The notes under the pieces are model-generated. The model searched no databases. It was not told the DNA's origin and worked only from the letters and a program-made list of their open reading frames with translations. From Lysobacter sp. (GTDB taxonomy: Bacteria; Pseudomonadota; Gammaproteobacteria; Xanthomonadales; Xanthomonadaceae), in assembly GCA_008015835.1 (NCBI GenBank), contig SSGH01000021.1:1-64000 (forward strand): a stretch of DNA of 64,000 bases. The letters are read 5' to 3'. Made by a program: the position numbers and the translations under genes. Positions 7,349-16,781 of this stretch are shown here, one piece after another (within the stretch, counting starts at the first letter, position 1; each line of letters opens with the position of its first letter).

Positions 7349-8700
7349 GCGCGCCGTCCTCTTCGATTCCCGCAACTGCGGTGTGGTCTTCGCTCGACGT
7401 CGCGGCGCGCGCCGAAGCGCTGCGCCGTCCGACGCAGTACACCGCCGACGCCGTGCGCGACGGCGTCGCCGCGATTCTCGCCGACGTGCGCGCGCGCGGC
7501 GATGCGGCGCTGAGCGACTATGCGCGACGGTTCGATCGCATCGACATCGCGCCCGAGGCGATGGAAGTCTCGGTCGAGGAATTCGACGCCGCCGACGCCG
7601 CGCTCGATCCTGCGTTGAAAACCGCGATCCGCGAATCGGTCGCGCGCATCGACGCGTTCCATCGCGACGGCGGCTTGCGCGAATACGCGGTGCGCACCGC
7701 GCCCGGCGTGGACTGTCGCCGCATCGTGCGCGCCATCGCGCGCGTCGGGCTGTACATTCCCGCCGGCAGCGCGCCGCTGCCGTCGACGATGACGATGCTG
7801 GGCGTGCCCGCGCGATTGGCGGGCTGCGGCGAGATCGTCGTGTGCACGCCGCCGCGCGCGGACGGTCGCGCCGATCCCACGGTGCTGTTCGCCGCGCGCG
7901 CGAGCGTCGGCGAGGCCGCCTCGCGCTTGCGCGTGTTCAAAACCGGCGGTGCGCAGGCCGTCGCGGCCATGGCCTTCGGCACCGAGCGCGTTCCCGCCTG
8001 CGACAAGTTATTCGGCCCGGGCAACGCGTGGGTGACCGAGGCCAAGCGTCAGGTCGCGGCCGCCGAGGGCGGCCCCGCGATCGACATGCCGGCGGGCCCG
8101 TCCGAAGTGTTGGTGATCGCCGATGCCGGCGCGAATCCGGCGTACGTCGCCGCGGATTTGCTGTCGCAGGCCGAACACGGGCCGGACTCGCAGGTCCTGC
8201 TGCTCAGCGACGCGCCATCGCTGATCGCGAACGTGCGCGGATGTCTCGACGAACAACTCGCGCGGCTGCCGCGCGCCGACATCGCGCGCACGGCGCTGTC
8301 GCGGTCGCGCGCGATCGAAACCGCTTCGATCGACGAAGCGATCGCGATCTCGAACCGCTACGCGCCGGAACATGTGATCCTCGCGCTGCGCGACGCCGAC
8401 GCCTGGCTGCCGAAGATCGAAGCCGCGGGCTCGGTGTTTCTCGGCGATTACGCCAACGAGGGCGTCGGCGATTACTGCAGCGGGCCGAATCACGTGCTGC
8501 CGACCGGCGGCGCGGCGCGCGCTTGGAGCGGCGTGTCGCTGAGCAGTTTCCAGCTCGCGATCAGCGTGCAGCGTCTGGATCTCGAAGGTTTGCGCGCGAT
8601 CGGCCCAGCGGCGATGCGGATCGCCGAGGCCGAAGGTCTGGCGGCGCACGCGAATGCGGTTGCGATTCGTCTCGCCGATCTCGCGGAGGCGGCGGCATGA
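7345..8700 (+). CDS. hisD: Histidinol dehydrogenase
   Basis: Zinc enzyme performing the last two oxidations, L-histidinol to histidinal to histidine, with two NAD. At 451 residues it is slightly longer than the usual 430. Zinc and catalytic residues are visible: Q and H in [11 protein letters not shown], the E-H pair in YAPEHV, and D and H in [19 protein letters not shown]. The family signature [15 protein letters not shown] is intact. ATGA overlaps at both ends place it firmly in the operon. Confidence 0.97.
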   Translation: MSAPSSSIPATAVWSSLDVAARAEALRRPTQYTADAVRDGVAAILADVRARGDAALSDYARRFDRIDIAPEAMEVSVEEFDAADAALDPALKTAIRESVARIDAFHRDGGLREYAVRTAPGVDCRRIVRAIARVGLYIPAGSAPLPSTMTMLGVPARLAGCGEIVVCTPPRADGRADPTVLFAARASVGEAASRLRVFKTGGAQAVAAMAFGTERVPACDKLFGPGNAWVTEAKRQVAAAEGGPAIDMPAGPSEVLVIADAGANPAYVAADLLSQAEHGPDSQVLLLSDAPSLIANVRGCLDEQLARLPRADIARTALSRSRAIETASIDEAIAISNRYAPEHVILALRDADAWLPKIEAAGSVFLGDYANEGVGDYCSGPNHVLPTGGAARAWSGVSLSSFQLAISVQRLDLEGLRAIGPAAMRIAEAEGLAAHANAVAIRLADLAEAAA

Positions 8701-9866
8701 ACGCGTCCGTCGCCATCGACACGCGCGCAACGGCCGGCACCGACGCGGTCTCGACGCTCGATGCCGCGTCCGTCGACGACACCCTCGCCTTGGTGCGCGA
8801 AGAGTTGCGCACGTTCGCGGGCTATCGCTCGGCGCGCAGCGAACGCGTGGACGGCGCGATCTGGTTGAACGCCAACGAATCGGCCTGGGCGAACGCGGCG
8901 GACGCCGACGGCGCGCTGCGGCGCTATCCAGCGTCGCAGCCGGACGCGCTGCGCACGCGGCTTGCGGCCTTGTACGGCGTCGCCGCGGAACAGGTGCTGA
9001 TCGGCCGCGGCAGCGACGAGGCGATCGATCTTTTGGTGCGTGCGTTCTGCCGTGCAGAACGCGATGCGGTGACGATCTCGCCGCCGGTGTTCGGCATGTA
9101 CGCGGTGTGCGCGCGCCTGCAGGCGGCGCGGATCGTCGAGGTGCCGCCGCAGGAGACCAACGATGGCTGGCGCACCGATCTCGACGCCGTGCGCGATGCG
9201 ACGCTAGCGAGCGGCGCGAAACTCGTCTTCGTGTGTTCGCCGGGCAACCCGACCGGCGAGTTCGTCCCGCTGGCGCGGATCGAATCCTTGGCGCAGGCCC
9301 TGCGTGGCCGCGCGGTCGTCGTGGTCGACGAAGCTTATATCGAATTCGCCGACGCGCCGTCGGCGACGACGGCGCTCTCGCGTCACGCCAACCTCGTCGT
9401 GCTGCGCACTTTGTCGAAGCTGCACGCATTGGCCGGGGCGCGCATCGGCTGCGCCATCGCGCATCCCGCATTGATCGACGTCTTGCGTCGCTGCCAAGCG
9501 CCGTATCCCGTGCCCGCGCCGTGCGCGACGCTGGCGCTGGACGCGCTGGGGCCGGACGCGTCGGCGCGAACCGCCGAACGTATCGCCATCGTCGTGCGCG
9601 AACGCGCGCGCATCGAAGCGAGCTTGCGCACCATCGCTGGTGTGCGTCGGGTGTATCCGAGCGCCGGCAACTATCTGCTCGCGCGTTTCGACGACGCCGA
9701 ACGCGCGTATCGCGCGCTGTTGGCCGCCGGCGTCGTCGTGCGCGATATGCGCGCGACGCCGGGGTTGAGCGACGCGTTGCGCATCACCATCGGCAGCCCG
9801 CAGGAGAACGACGCCATGCTCGCCGCACTGAACGCCATCGACGCCGCGGCCGGGAGCGTCGCATGA
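8697..9866 (+). CDS. hisC: Histidinol-phosphate aminotransferase
   Basis: PLP-dependent class I/II aminotransferase that converts imidazole acetol phosphate plus glutamate to histidinol phosphate. The substrate-loop motif [30 protein letters not shown] and the PLP lysine in [16 protein letters not shown] are all present. The protein is 389 residues long; the family usually has 350-370. The excess is an N-terminal stretch of about 45 residues before the fold, rich in Ala, Thr and Asp. Starts and stops overlap hisD and hisB by four bases. Confidence 0.96.
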   Translation: MNASVAIDTRATAGTDAVSTLDAASVDDTLALVREELRTFAGYRSARSERVDGAIWLNANESAWANAADADGALRRYPASQPDALRTRLAALYGVAAEQVLIGRGSDEAIDLLVRAFCRAERDAVTISPPVFGMYAVCARLQAARIVEVPPQETNDGWRTDLDAVRDATLASGAKLVFVCSPGNPTGEFVPLARIESLAQALRGRAVVVVDEAYIEFADAPSATTALSRHANLVVLRTLSKLHALAGARIGCAIAHPALIDVLRRCQAPYPVPAPCATLALDALGPDASARTAERIAIVVRERARIEASLRTIAGVRRVYPSAGNYLLARFDDAERAYRALLAAGVVVRDMRATPGLSDALRITIGSPQENDAMLAALNAIDAAAGSVA

Positions 9867-10945
9867 GCGGGGCAAAACCGATTCTCTTCGTCGACCGCGA
9901 CGGGACGCTGATCGAGGAGCCGGCGGATTTCCAGATCGACGCTTACGAGAAGCTCGCCTTCGTCGAAGGCGTGATTCCGGCGATGCTGCGCCTGCGCGAC
10001 GCCGGCTACGAGTTCGTGATCGTGACCAATCAGGACGGCCTCGGCACCGAAGCCTTTCCGCAGGCCTCGTTCGATGGCCCGCATGGCTTGATGCTGCGCA
10101 TTTTCGAGAGCCAAGGCATTCGTTTCCGCGATACGCTGATCGACACCAGCTACGCGCACGAAAGCGCGCCGACCCGTAAACCCAACCTCGGCCTCGTGCA
10201 GCCGATGCTGCGCGATCGCGGCATCGATTGGTCGCGGTCGGCGATGGTCGGCGACCGCGATACCGACCTCCAGTTCGCCGACAATCTCGGCATTCGCGGC
10301 TTCAAACTGCGTTCGCCGGTGTTCGGCGAAGGCGTGGATTGGGCGCAGATCGCGCATGTTCTGGTCGATACGCCGCGCACCGCGACGGTCGAGCGCAACA
10401 CCAAGGAAACCCGTATCGCGATTACGGTCGATCTCGACCGCGAAGCGGAGCCGCGCGTCTCGACCGGGCTCGGCTTCTTCGATCACATGCTGGAGCAGAT
10501 CGGCAAGCACGGCGGCTTCGCGCTCGACATCCGCTGCGAGGGCGATCTGCGCGTCGACGAACATCACACCGTCGAAGACACTGCGCTCGCGCTCGGGCAA
10601 GCGCTGCGTCAGGCGCTCGGCGACAAGAAAGGCATCGCGCGCTACGGCTTCGTGCTGCCGATGGACGAGTCGCAGGCGAGCGCGACCTTGGACTGGTCCG
10701 GGCGTCCGTACCTCGTGTTCGAAGGCGATTTCGCGCGCGAGCGCGTCGGCGACCTGCCGACGGAACTCGTGCCGCATTTTTTCCGTTCGCTGTGCGAGAC
10801 CGCCGGCTTGAATCTGCACCTCGCGGTGCGCGGCGATAACGATCATCACAAGATCGAAGCCTGTTTCAAAGCCGTCGCGCGCGCGTTGCGGCGTTCGTTC
10901 GTGCGCGAAGGCGATGCGCTGCCCAGCACGAAGGGGGCGCTGTGA
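9863..10945 (+). CDS. hisB: Bifunctional histidinol-phosphatase / imidazoleglycerol-phosphate dehydratase
   Basis: A fusion enzyme of 360 residues. The N-terminal HAD phosphatase domain (1 to about 165) has DRDGT (11-15), TNQDG (55-59), K106 in PTRKP and DRDTD (131-135). The C-terminal dehydratase (about 170-360) has the metal-binding motifs [13 protein letters not shown] and DNDHHKIE. In place of the cysteine-rich zinc loop of E. coli HisB, the region 95-107 reads [13 protein letters not shown] with no cysteine. The phosphatase domain therefore probably works without structural zinc. Confidence 0.96.
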   Translation: MSGAKPILFVDRDGTLIEEPADFQIDAYEKLAFVEGVIPAMLRLRDAGYEFVIVTNQDGLGTEAFPQASFDGPHGLMLRIFESQGIRFRDTLIDTSYAHESAPTRKPNLGLVQPMLRDRGIDWSRSAMVGDRDTDLQFADNLGIRGFKLRSPVFGEGVDWAQIAHVLVDTPRTATVERNTKETRIAITVDLDREAEPRVSTGLGFFDHMLEQIGKHGGFALDIRCEGDLRVDEHHTVEDTALALGQALRQALGDKKGIARYGFVLPMDESQASATLDWSGRPYLVFEGDFARERVGDLPTELVPHFFRSLCETAGLNLHLAVRGDNDHHKIEACFKAVARALRRSFVREGDALPSTKGAL

Positions 10946-11553
10946 ATCTCGCGTTGATCGATGCCGGCGGCGCGAATCTCGGTTCCGTGCGTTACGCGCT
11001 GGCGCGCTTGGGCGTCGAACCGCGCATCGTGCGCGACGCCGACGCGCTGGGCGCGCCCGATCGCATCATTCTGCCCGGCGTCGGCGCGGCCGCACCGGCG
11101 ATGGCGCTGTTGCGCGAACGCGGGCTCGATCGCGCGTTGATCGCGAGCGCCGCGCCGCTGCTCGGGATTTGCCTCGGCATGCAACTGCTGTTCGATGCGT
11201 CGGCGGAAGGCGATGTCGATTGTCTGGGCTTGCTGCCCGGTCGCGTCGAAAAAATGACGGGCGCGCGCGGCATCCGCATTCCGCATATGGGCTGGAATCG
11301 TCTCGAACCTCGCGCGCGGGCCGACGGTGCGTCGTGGCGTCTGCTCGACGGCATCGAGACCGGCGCTTACGCGTACTTCGTTCACAGTTACGCCGTGCCC
11401 GTGCTCGATTGCACGGCCGCGTCGAGCGTGCACGGCGCGACGTTCTCGGCGGCGGTCGAATGCGGACGATTGTTCGGCATGCAGTTCCACCCCGAGCGTT
11501 CCTCCGAGGTCGGTTTGCGCATGCTCGCGAATTTTCTGAAGGTATCGGCATGA
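10942..11553 (+). CDS. hisH: Imidazole glycerol phosphate synthase, glutaminase subunit
   Basis: Class I glutamine amidotransferase subunit that supplies ammonia to HisF. The nucleophile cysteine lies in [10 protein letters not shown] and the His-Glu pair in [14 protein letters not shown]. Length 203 residues is normal. It starts with GTG at 10942, overlapping the hisB stop. Forms a heterodimer with the HisF encoded two genes downstream. Confidence 0.96.
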   Translation: MNLALIDAGGANLGSVRYALARLGVEPRIVRDADALGAPDRIILPGVGAAAPAMALLRERGLDRALIASAAPLLGICLGMQLLFDASAEGDVDCLGLLPGRVEKMTGARGIRIPHMGWNRLEPRARADGASWRLLDGIETGAYAYFVHSYAVPVLDCTAASSVHGATFSAAVECGRLFGMQFHPERSSEVGLRMLANFLKVSA

Positions 11554-12326
11554 GCGTCGGCGACGAGACTGGGCAAGCCTTCGTCGTCTATCCCGCGATC
11601 GACGTGCGCGAGGGCCGCGTCGTGCGCTTGCGGCAGGGCGACTACGCACAGGAAACCCGATACGCCGAGGATCCTTTCACGCTCGCGATGCGCTACGCCG
11701 ACGCCGGCGCGCGCTGGCTGCATTTGGTCGATTTGGACGCCGCGCGCACCGGCGGCTACACGCTCGCGCCCTTGCTGCGGCGGATCGCCGACGACGGCCG
11801 GCTGCGCGTGCAGACCGGCGGCGGCGTGCGCGACGAAAATGCGGTGCGCGCGATGCTCGATGCCGGCGCGTCGCGGGTGGTGGTCGGTTCGCTCTCCGTG
11901 CGCGCGCCCGAGTTGGTCGAATCGTGGGTGTCGAAATACGAAGACCGCATCGTCGTCGCCTTGGATACGCGTCAAGACGACGACGGCGTCTGGCGTTTGC
12001 CGATCCACGGCTGGACCGAGCGCGCCGAACTCGACTTGCCGACGTGTTTGCGCCGCTATCGCGAAGCCGGCGCGCGCCATGTGCTGTGCACCGACATCGC
12101 GCGCGACGGCATGCTGCAAGGGCCGAATCTCGCGCTGTATCGCATGTTGATCGAAGAGCGCTCCAACGAGGGTAACGACTGCGATCCCGTCGGCATCCAA
12201 GCCAGCGGCGGCGTGCGCGATCTCGCGGATGTCGTCGCCGCGAAGGCTGCGGGCTGCGCGGGCGTGATCTTGGGCAAGGCCTTGCTGGAAGGCCGGCTCG
12301 AACTCGCGGAGGCGCTGGCATGCTGA
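11550..12326 (+). CDS. hisA: ProFAR isomerase
   Basis: (Beta-alpha)8-barrel isomerase opening the ribose ring of ProFAR in step four of histidine synthesis. The catalytic Asp near the start lies in [14 protein letters not shown] and the second Asp in [14 protein letters not shown]. Phosphate-binding glycine loops are TGGGVR and ASGGVRD. The 258 residues slightly exceed the usual 245 because of an N-terminal extension ([11 protein letters not shown]). Overlaps hisH by four bases and hisF by seven. Confidence 0.96.
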   Translation: MSVGDETGQAFVVYPAIDVREGRVVRLRQGDYAQETRYAEDPFTLAMRYADAGARWLHLVDLDAARTGGYTLAPLLRRIADDGRLRVQTGGGVRDENAVRAMLDAGASRVVVGSLSVRAPELVESWVSKYEDRIVVALDTRQDDDGVWRLPIHGWTERAELDLPTCLRRYREAGARHVLCTDIARDGMLQGPNLALYRMLIEERSNEGNDCDPVGIQASGGVRDLADVVAAKAAGCAGVILGKALLEGRLELAEALAC

Positions 12327-13090
12327 GCGTGCGTATCGTGCCCTGCCTGGACGTGCGCGACGGCCGCGTGGTGAAGGGCGTGCGCTTCCGCGATCACGTC
12401 GACATGGGCGACATCGTCGAACTGGCCGAACGCTATCGCGACGAGGGCGCGGACGAGTTGGTGTTCTACGACATCGGCGCCAGCCCGCAGGCGCGCGCGG
12501 TGGACGCGGGCTGGGTCGAGCGCGTGGCTTCGCGCATCGATATTCCGTTCTGCGTGGCCGGCGGCATTCGCGACGTCGAGACCGCGCGCCGGGTGCTGTT
12601 CGCCGGCGCCGATAAAATTTCGATCAACACGCCCGCGCTGGAGCGCCCGGCGCTGATCGCCGAGATCGCCGAGGCGTTCGGGACGCAGTGCGTGGTGGTC
12701 GGTATCGACTCGGTGCGCGACGCCGACGGCGAGTGGCGCGTGCGCAGCCATACCGGCGATCCGAACGCGATGCGCGCGCCCGGCAAGCGCACGCTGGATT
12801 GGGTCGCGGAGGCGCAGGCGCTGGGCGCGGGCGAGATCGTGCTGAACTGCATGGACAGCGACGGCGTGCGACGCGGCTACGACATCGAACAACTGCGCGC
12901 GGTGCGCGCGATCTGCGCGGTGCCGTTGGTGGCGTCGGGCGGCGCCGGCGAAGTCGCGCATTTCCAGGCCGTGTTCCGCGAGGCCGATGTCGACGCCGCC
13001 CTCGCCGCCAGCGTGTTCCATTCCGGCGCGATCCGGATTCCCGAATTGAAACGCGACCTGCGCGATGCGGGTATCGAGGTGCGACTGTGA
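12320..13090 (+). CDS. hisF: Imidazole glycerol phosphate synthase, cyclase subunit
   Basis: Barrel subunit that cyclises PRFAR with ammonia from HisH to give imidazole glycerol phosphate and AICAR. The catalytic Asp residues lie in [15 protein letters not shown] and VVGIDSVRD. Phosphate loops are AGGIRD and ASGGAGEV. Length 256 residues is standard. It is a paralogue of the adjacent HisA, as in other bacteria. Confidence 0.97.
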   Translation: MLSVRIVPCLDVRDGRVVKGVRFRDHVDMGDIVELAERYRDEGADELVFYDIGASPQARAVDAGWVERVASRIDIPFCVAGGIRDVETARRVLFAGADKISINTPALERPALIAEIAEAFGTQCVVVGIDSVRDADGEWRVRSHTGDPNAMRAPGKRTLDWVAEAQALGAGEIVLNCMDSDGVRRGYDIEQLRAVRAICAVPLVASGGAGEVAHFQAVFREADVDAALAASVFHSGAIRIPELKRDLRDAGIEVRL

Positions 13091-13704
13091 ACGACACGGC
13101 GAAGATCGCCTTCGACCCGGCGACGCTCGACTGGGAGAAACAGTCCGGTCTGCTGCCGGCGATCGTGCAGCACGCGCGATCGCGCAAAGTGCTGATGCTC
13201 GGCTATATGTCGCGCGAGGCGCTGAACACCACCCTCGATCGCGGCGAGGTGACGTTCTACAGCCGCAGCAAGCAGCGCCTGTGGACGAAGGGCGAACGCA
13301 GCGGTCACACGCTGCGGCTGATCGGCATCGACACCGATTGCGACCGCGACACGTTGCTGGTCCAAGCGCAGCCGCAGGGCCCGACCTGTCATTTGGGTCG
13401 CGAGAGCTGTTTTCCGCAGGCGCCGGGGGATGGATTGGCCGAACTCGAAGCCGTCGTCGCGCAGCGCGCGCGCGAACGCCCCGTCGGCAGCTACACCACG
13501 CGCTTGTTCGAGGCGGGCATGAAACGCATCGCGCAGAAGGTCGGCGAAGAGGGCCTGGAGGTCGCGCTCGCGGCCGTGGTCGAGGACGACGCCGCGTTGC
13601 TCGGCGAGGCGGCGGACCTCATCTATCACCTCACGGTGCTGCTGCGCGCGCGCGGGCTCGGTATGAGCGACGTCGAGCGCACGCTGGCGGCGCGGCGCGC
13701 CTGA
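13087..13704 (+). CDS. hisI: Bifunctional phosphoribosyl-AMP cyclohydrolase / phosphoribosyl-ATP pyrophosphatase
   Basis: Two-domain enzyme (205 residues) for steps two and three of the pathway. The N-terminal cyclohydrolase (1 to about 115) carries metal-binding acidic residues in DTDCDRDT and cysteines in [12 protein letters not shown]. The C-terminal pyrophosphatase (about 120-205) has the MazG-like [14 protein letters not shown] and [11 protein letters not shown] helices. It starts with GTG overlapping the hisF stop, and it is the last gene of the operon. I see no clear terminator directly after it. Confidence 0.96.
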   Translation: MNDTAKIAFDPATLDWEKQSGLLPAIVQHARSRKVLMLGYMSREALNTTLDRGEVTFYSRSKQRLWTKGERSGHTLRLIGIDTDCDRDTLLVQAQPQGPTCHLGRESCFPQAPGDGLAELEAVVAQRARERPVGSYTTRLFEAGMKRIAQKVGEEGLEVALAAVVEDDAALLGEAADLIYHLTVLLRARGLGMSDVERTLAARRA

Positions 13705-13931
13705 TTCGTCGGCGTCTTCGCGCCTCAGCGCGTGGGTCGGCATGGCAGTCGCGTATGGCGAATGCCTGCGGCAGCGGAATCCCGAATCGCGCATGAACGA
13801 AACGCATCGCGCGGCCCGGTCTGTGCCATCGGTCATGGCCTCGAACGCCGCGTCGCGCTGGTAGCATGCGCGGGCTGTTTCACCGCGCTCGCGCGCGTTC
13901 CATCCACACTCGCAGCCCACAGGACTAGGCC

Positions 13932-14564
13932 ATGTTCAAGAAATTCGCCGCCGAAGCGCTCGGCATCAGCGATATCGGCGTCATCGTATCGCCCGCGGAC
14001 TACGACAAAGTCGACGCGGACGATTATCTGTTCCACGAGGACGGGGAAAAGATCTTCTTCCTGATCAAGTCCAAGAAAGACGAATATTGCTTCACCAATC
14101 TCGCGCTGATCCACGTCGACGGCGATTCCGCGGTCTCCACCAAGCGCATGATCAAGCGCTACGAATACGCCGCCCAGCGCATCGGTTACGTCGCGATCGA
14201 AACCGCCGGCACGCTGGACATGGACATCGAGCTGAAATTCGCCATCGGCGAGTCGGCGTTCAGCATCGACGTCAAGAAAAGCTACATCGAGCAAGTGAAG
14301 GATATCTACAAGGCGCTGATCGCCATCGGCAAGCAGCAGGCGCGCGACGCCGCGGCGCGCGACAACGCCCTGCGCACGCTCGAAGCGATGGGCGGCATGC
14401 TGAAGATCAACAACCTCGGCGGCGAAGCCGGTGTGGTGTCGCACTTCAACGCGGTGTTGGATAACCTCAACGACGCGATGCTCAACCGCCACATCACCCT
14501 GGATTACACCAAGGTGTTCGAGCGCTACATCCACAACAACGCGCCGCCGCCGATTCCGCGCTGA
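13932..14564 (+). CDS. Bacterial PH-domain protein (YvbH-like)
   Basis: A 210-residue cytosolic protein. The N-terminal 130 residues form a bacterial pleckstrin-homology domain (MFKKFAAEALGISDIGVI, then FHEDGEKIFFLIKSKKDEY and FTNLALIHVDG). A helical C-terminal part resembles the YvbH extension (ALRTLEAMGGMLKINNLGG). The ATG is preceded by AGGA in CACAGGACTAGGCC. It is a single-gene unit ended by the terminator at 14602-14630. Its precise role is unknown in most bacteria. Confidence 0.8.
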   Translation: MFKKFAAEALGISDIGVIVSPADYDKVDADDYLFHEDGEKIFFLIKSKKDEYCFTNLALIHVDGDSAVSTKRMIKRYEYAAQRIGYVAIETAGTLDMDIELKFAIGESAFSIDVKKSYIEQVKDIYKALIAIGKQQARDAAARDNALRTLEAMGGMLKINNLGGEAGVVSHFNAVLDNLNDAMLNRHITLDYTKVFERYIHNNAPPPIPR

Positions 14565-14601
14565 GGCGCTGCCGGCTCGGCGTCGTTACGAAGCTTCGAC
14601 G

Positions 14602-14630
14602 AAAAAGGCCCGCGCGATGCGGGTCTTTTT
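14602..14630. terminator. Bidirectional intrinsic terminator
   Basis: AAAAAGGCCCGC, a five-base loop and GCGGGTCTTTTT form a strong stem flanked by an A-run and a T-run, so it can work on both strands. It separates the convergent PH-domain gene and the diguanylate cyclase gene. Confidence 0.85.
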
Positions 14631-14687
14631 CTTGGGCGGCGCGAGCGGACGGAACGCCGCGGATATCGCGGCCGAGTCGCGCAGCGA

Positions 14688-16619
14688 TCAGACGGCCGTC
14701 AGCGAGGTGCGTACGCAGTCGCGGCCGCAGGCCTTGGCGTTGTAGAGCGCATGATCGGCCGCGGCGAGCATGGCGCTGGCGTCGCCGTCGTGATGGTCGG
14801 GCAGTCGCGACGGATCGACGGTGTGCACGCCGATACTGGCGGAGACGCGAATGACGTGATCGCCGGATCGGCAGGGCTCTTCCACCAGCTTCTGCCGCAA
14901 TTGCTCGGCGGCGGCGATGGCCTGCGGCAGATCGTAACCGGGCAGGGCGACGACGAATTCCTCGCCGCCGAACCGCGCCAGCAGCGCCGATTCGTGCGCG
15001 CGCAGCGACTGCCCGATCTTCTGCGCGGCCCAGCGCAGGCAATCGTCGCCGGCCAAATGGCCGTAGCGGTCGTTGATCTGTTTGAAGTGATCGAGGTCGA
15101 TCATCATCACCGACAGCGGCTTGCCTTCTTCGCGGCCCTGTTCGAGCGCGCGGTCGAAGGCGTCGTGGAAATGCGTGCGGTTGTACAGGCCGGTCAGCCC
15201 GTCGCGACGGCTGGAATCGCGCAAGCGGCGATGCGCGTCCTCGAGCTGGATCAACGCGCTGCGCACCTCCTGGGTGCGTTGCGCGACTTTACGCTCCAAC
15301 TGCAGATTCGCTTCGTTGACGATGCGCTCGTTCTCGTTGCGCAGCGAGGCGTAGCGATACCCCAGCGCGATCGACAGCAGCAGCATCTCCAGCGCCGAAC
15401 CGATTTGCACCCCATATTCGGTCATGAAGTTCTTGGGCACGATGCCGAACGCCAGCACGGTGAACATCGAGGTGCCGAACAGGAACATGCCCCAGGCGAG
15501 CAGGAACAAACGCGCCGGCGCGTAGCCGCGGCGCATCACGATGAAGGTCGCGATCACGATCCAGAGCACGCCGATCAACACCGCGCGCGAGGCGATCGGT
15601 GTCGACACGCGATACGGCAGCCAGAACGAGGCGATGCCGAGCAGCACGAAGAATGCGATCAGGGTCAGACTGATGCGATTACCCCACGGCAAGCGCTGCG
15701 GAAGCTCCAAGAACGTGCGCGCGAACTGCTGCATGCCGATCAGCGCCAAGCAGATCGAGAGCGGGACCGATTTGTCGGCTAGCCACGTCGAATTCGGCCA
15801 CAAGTACTCGAAGCCGAACCCGTTGAGCGTGAACAGCACCAGGCCGAACGCGCTGATGTGGAACAGATACCAGAAATAGCTGGAATCGCGCAGGCTCAGC
15901 CACAGCACCAAGTTGTAGGTGAACAGCGCCAGCAGAATGCCGTAGTACAGCCCCATCACGAATTGCGTATCGCGCGACATCGACGTGAACGCGAACGGCG
16001 TGTACAGCTCCAGCGGCACCTGCATCGAGCTCTGGCTTTCCACCCGCACCAGCAGTTCGACGGTTTCGCCGTAGGGAATGTCGATGCGGAAATTGGGGTC
16101 GCGATACGGAATGCTGCGCGCCGAGAACGGCAGACTGTCGCCGCCGCGCTGCGAGAATTCGCGGCCGTCGGCGTAACGTCCGTAGACGTCGACCTTATCG
16201 CTCAGCGCGTAGTCCTGCACCAACACCCAGCGCGTTTCGTCGGGATTGTCGTTGCGCAGCGCGACGTGGAACCAAAACGCACCCTTCTGGAAGCCGAAGG
16301 CGGTCTTGCCGCCGGGCAGCGGTTTGAAGCGACCGGCGCGGGCATGCGCGAACGCGTTTTCGGCGCTGTCGGTCGAGGTGATGTCGTGGCGATACGCGGT
16401 GTGCGCGGTCAGCGAGATCCGATGCATCCCGGGCGACAGAACCAGGGGTTCGAGGGCCGCGGCATCGTGCGCGACGCTTTCGAACGTAGCCGATCCGCCC
16501 GCGGTCGGTTCGCCGGCCGGCGCGTCGTACGCGTGCGCCGTCGCGGCCCCCAGCAGCAGTAGCGCGATCATCGCGACGAAGCGCACCGTCGCGAAACGCC
16601 CGATCGAACGGACCGCCAT
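14688..16619 (-). CDS. 7TMR-DISM membrane diguanylate cyclase (GGDEF)
   Basis: A 643-residue inner-membrane sensor enzyme expected to make c-di-GMP. It has a signal peptide or first helix (AMIALLLLGAATAHA), then a periplasmic 7TMR-DISM ligand domain (about 60-220) with GFQKGAFWFHVALRN. Seven membrane helices follow (about 230-430), then a short coiled coil (NLQLERKVAQRTQEVRSAL) and a GGDEF domain (about 470-640). The active site reads ARFGGEEF, with DLDHFKQINDRYGHLAGD upstream. The position of the RxxD inhibitory site reads HESA, so product inhibition through that site is unlikely. It is transcribed toward the shared terminator and diverges from the phosphoesterase gene. Confidence 0.9.
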   Translation of the reverse strand: MAVRSIGRFATVRFVAMIALLLLGAATAHAYDAPAGEPTAGGSATFESVAHDAAALEPLVLSPGMHRISLTAHTAYRHDITSTDSAENAFAHARAGRFKPLPGGKTAFGFQKGAFWFHVALRNDNPDETRWVLVQDYALSDKVDVYGRYADGREFSQRGGDSLPFSARSIPYRDPNFRIDIPYGETVELLVRVESQSSMQVPLELYTPFAFTSMSRDTQFVMGLYYGILLALFTYNLVLWLSLRDSSYFWYLFHISAFGLVLFTLNGFGFEYLWPNSTWLADKSVPLSICLALIGMQQFARTFLELPQRLPWGNRISLTLIAFFVLLGIASFWLPYRVSTPIASRAVLIGVLWIVIATFIVMRRGYAPARLFLLAWGMFLFGTSMFTVLAFGIVPKNFMTEYGVQIGSALEMLLLSIALGYRYASLRNENERIVNEANLQLERKVAQRTQEVRSALIQLEDAHRRLRDSSRRDGLTGLYNRTHFHDAFDRALEQGREEGKPLSVMMIDLDHFKQINDRYGHLAGDDCLRWAAQKIGQSLRAHESALLARFGGEEFVVALPGYDLPQAIAAAEQLRQKLVEEPCRSGDHVIRVSASIGVHTVDPSRLPDHHDGDASAMLAAADHALYNAKACGRDCVRTSLTAV

Positions 16620-16781
16620 GCTTTCCCCTGAGCTTCCAGTCGGTCGACGATCTTACTGCAGCCGAGCGACGTTGACAGGCTCGGCCTGACCGCCGGGCGG
16701 ACCGAGCCTGCGCAGCGACGCATGTAACCGGTTTCGCGCGGCTCAGCGGCATAATCGGCGCTTCATCGTCGGAGTCGTGGC

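Noticed and set aside
7383-8690. Arg-rich reading frames within the his operon
   Set aside because: These are alternate-frame translations of hisD, hisC and hisB. The proteins are low-complexity Arg/Ala/Gly without motifs.
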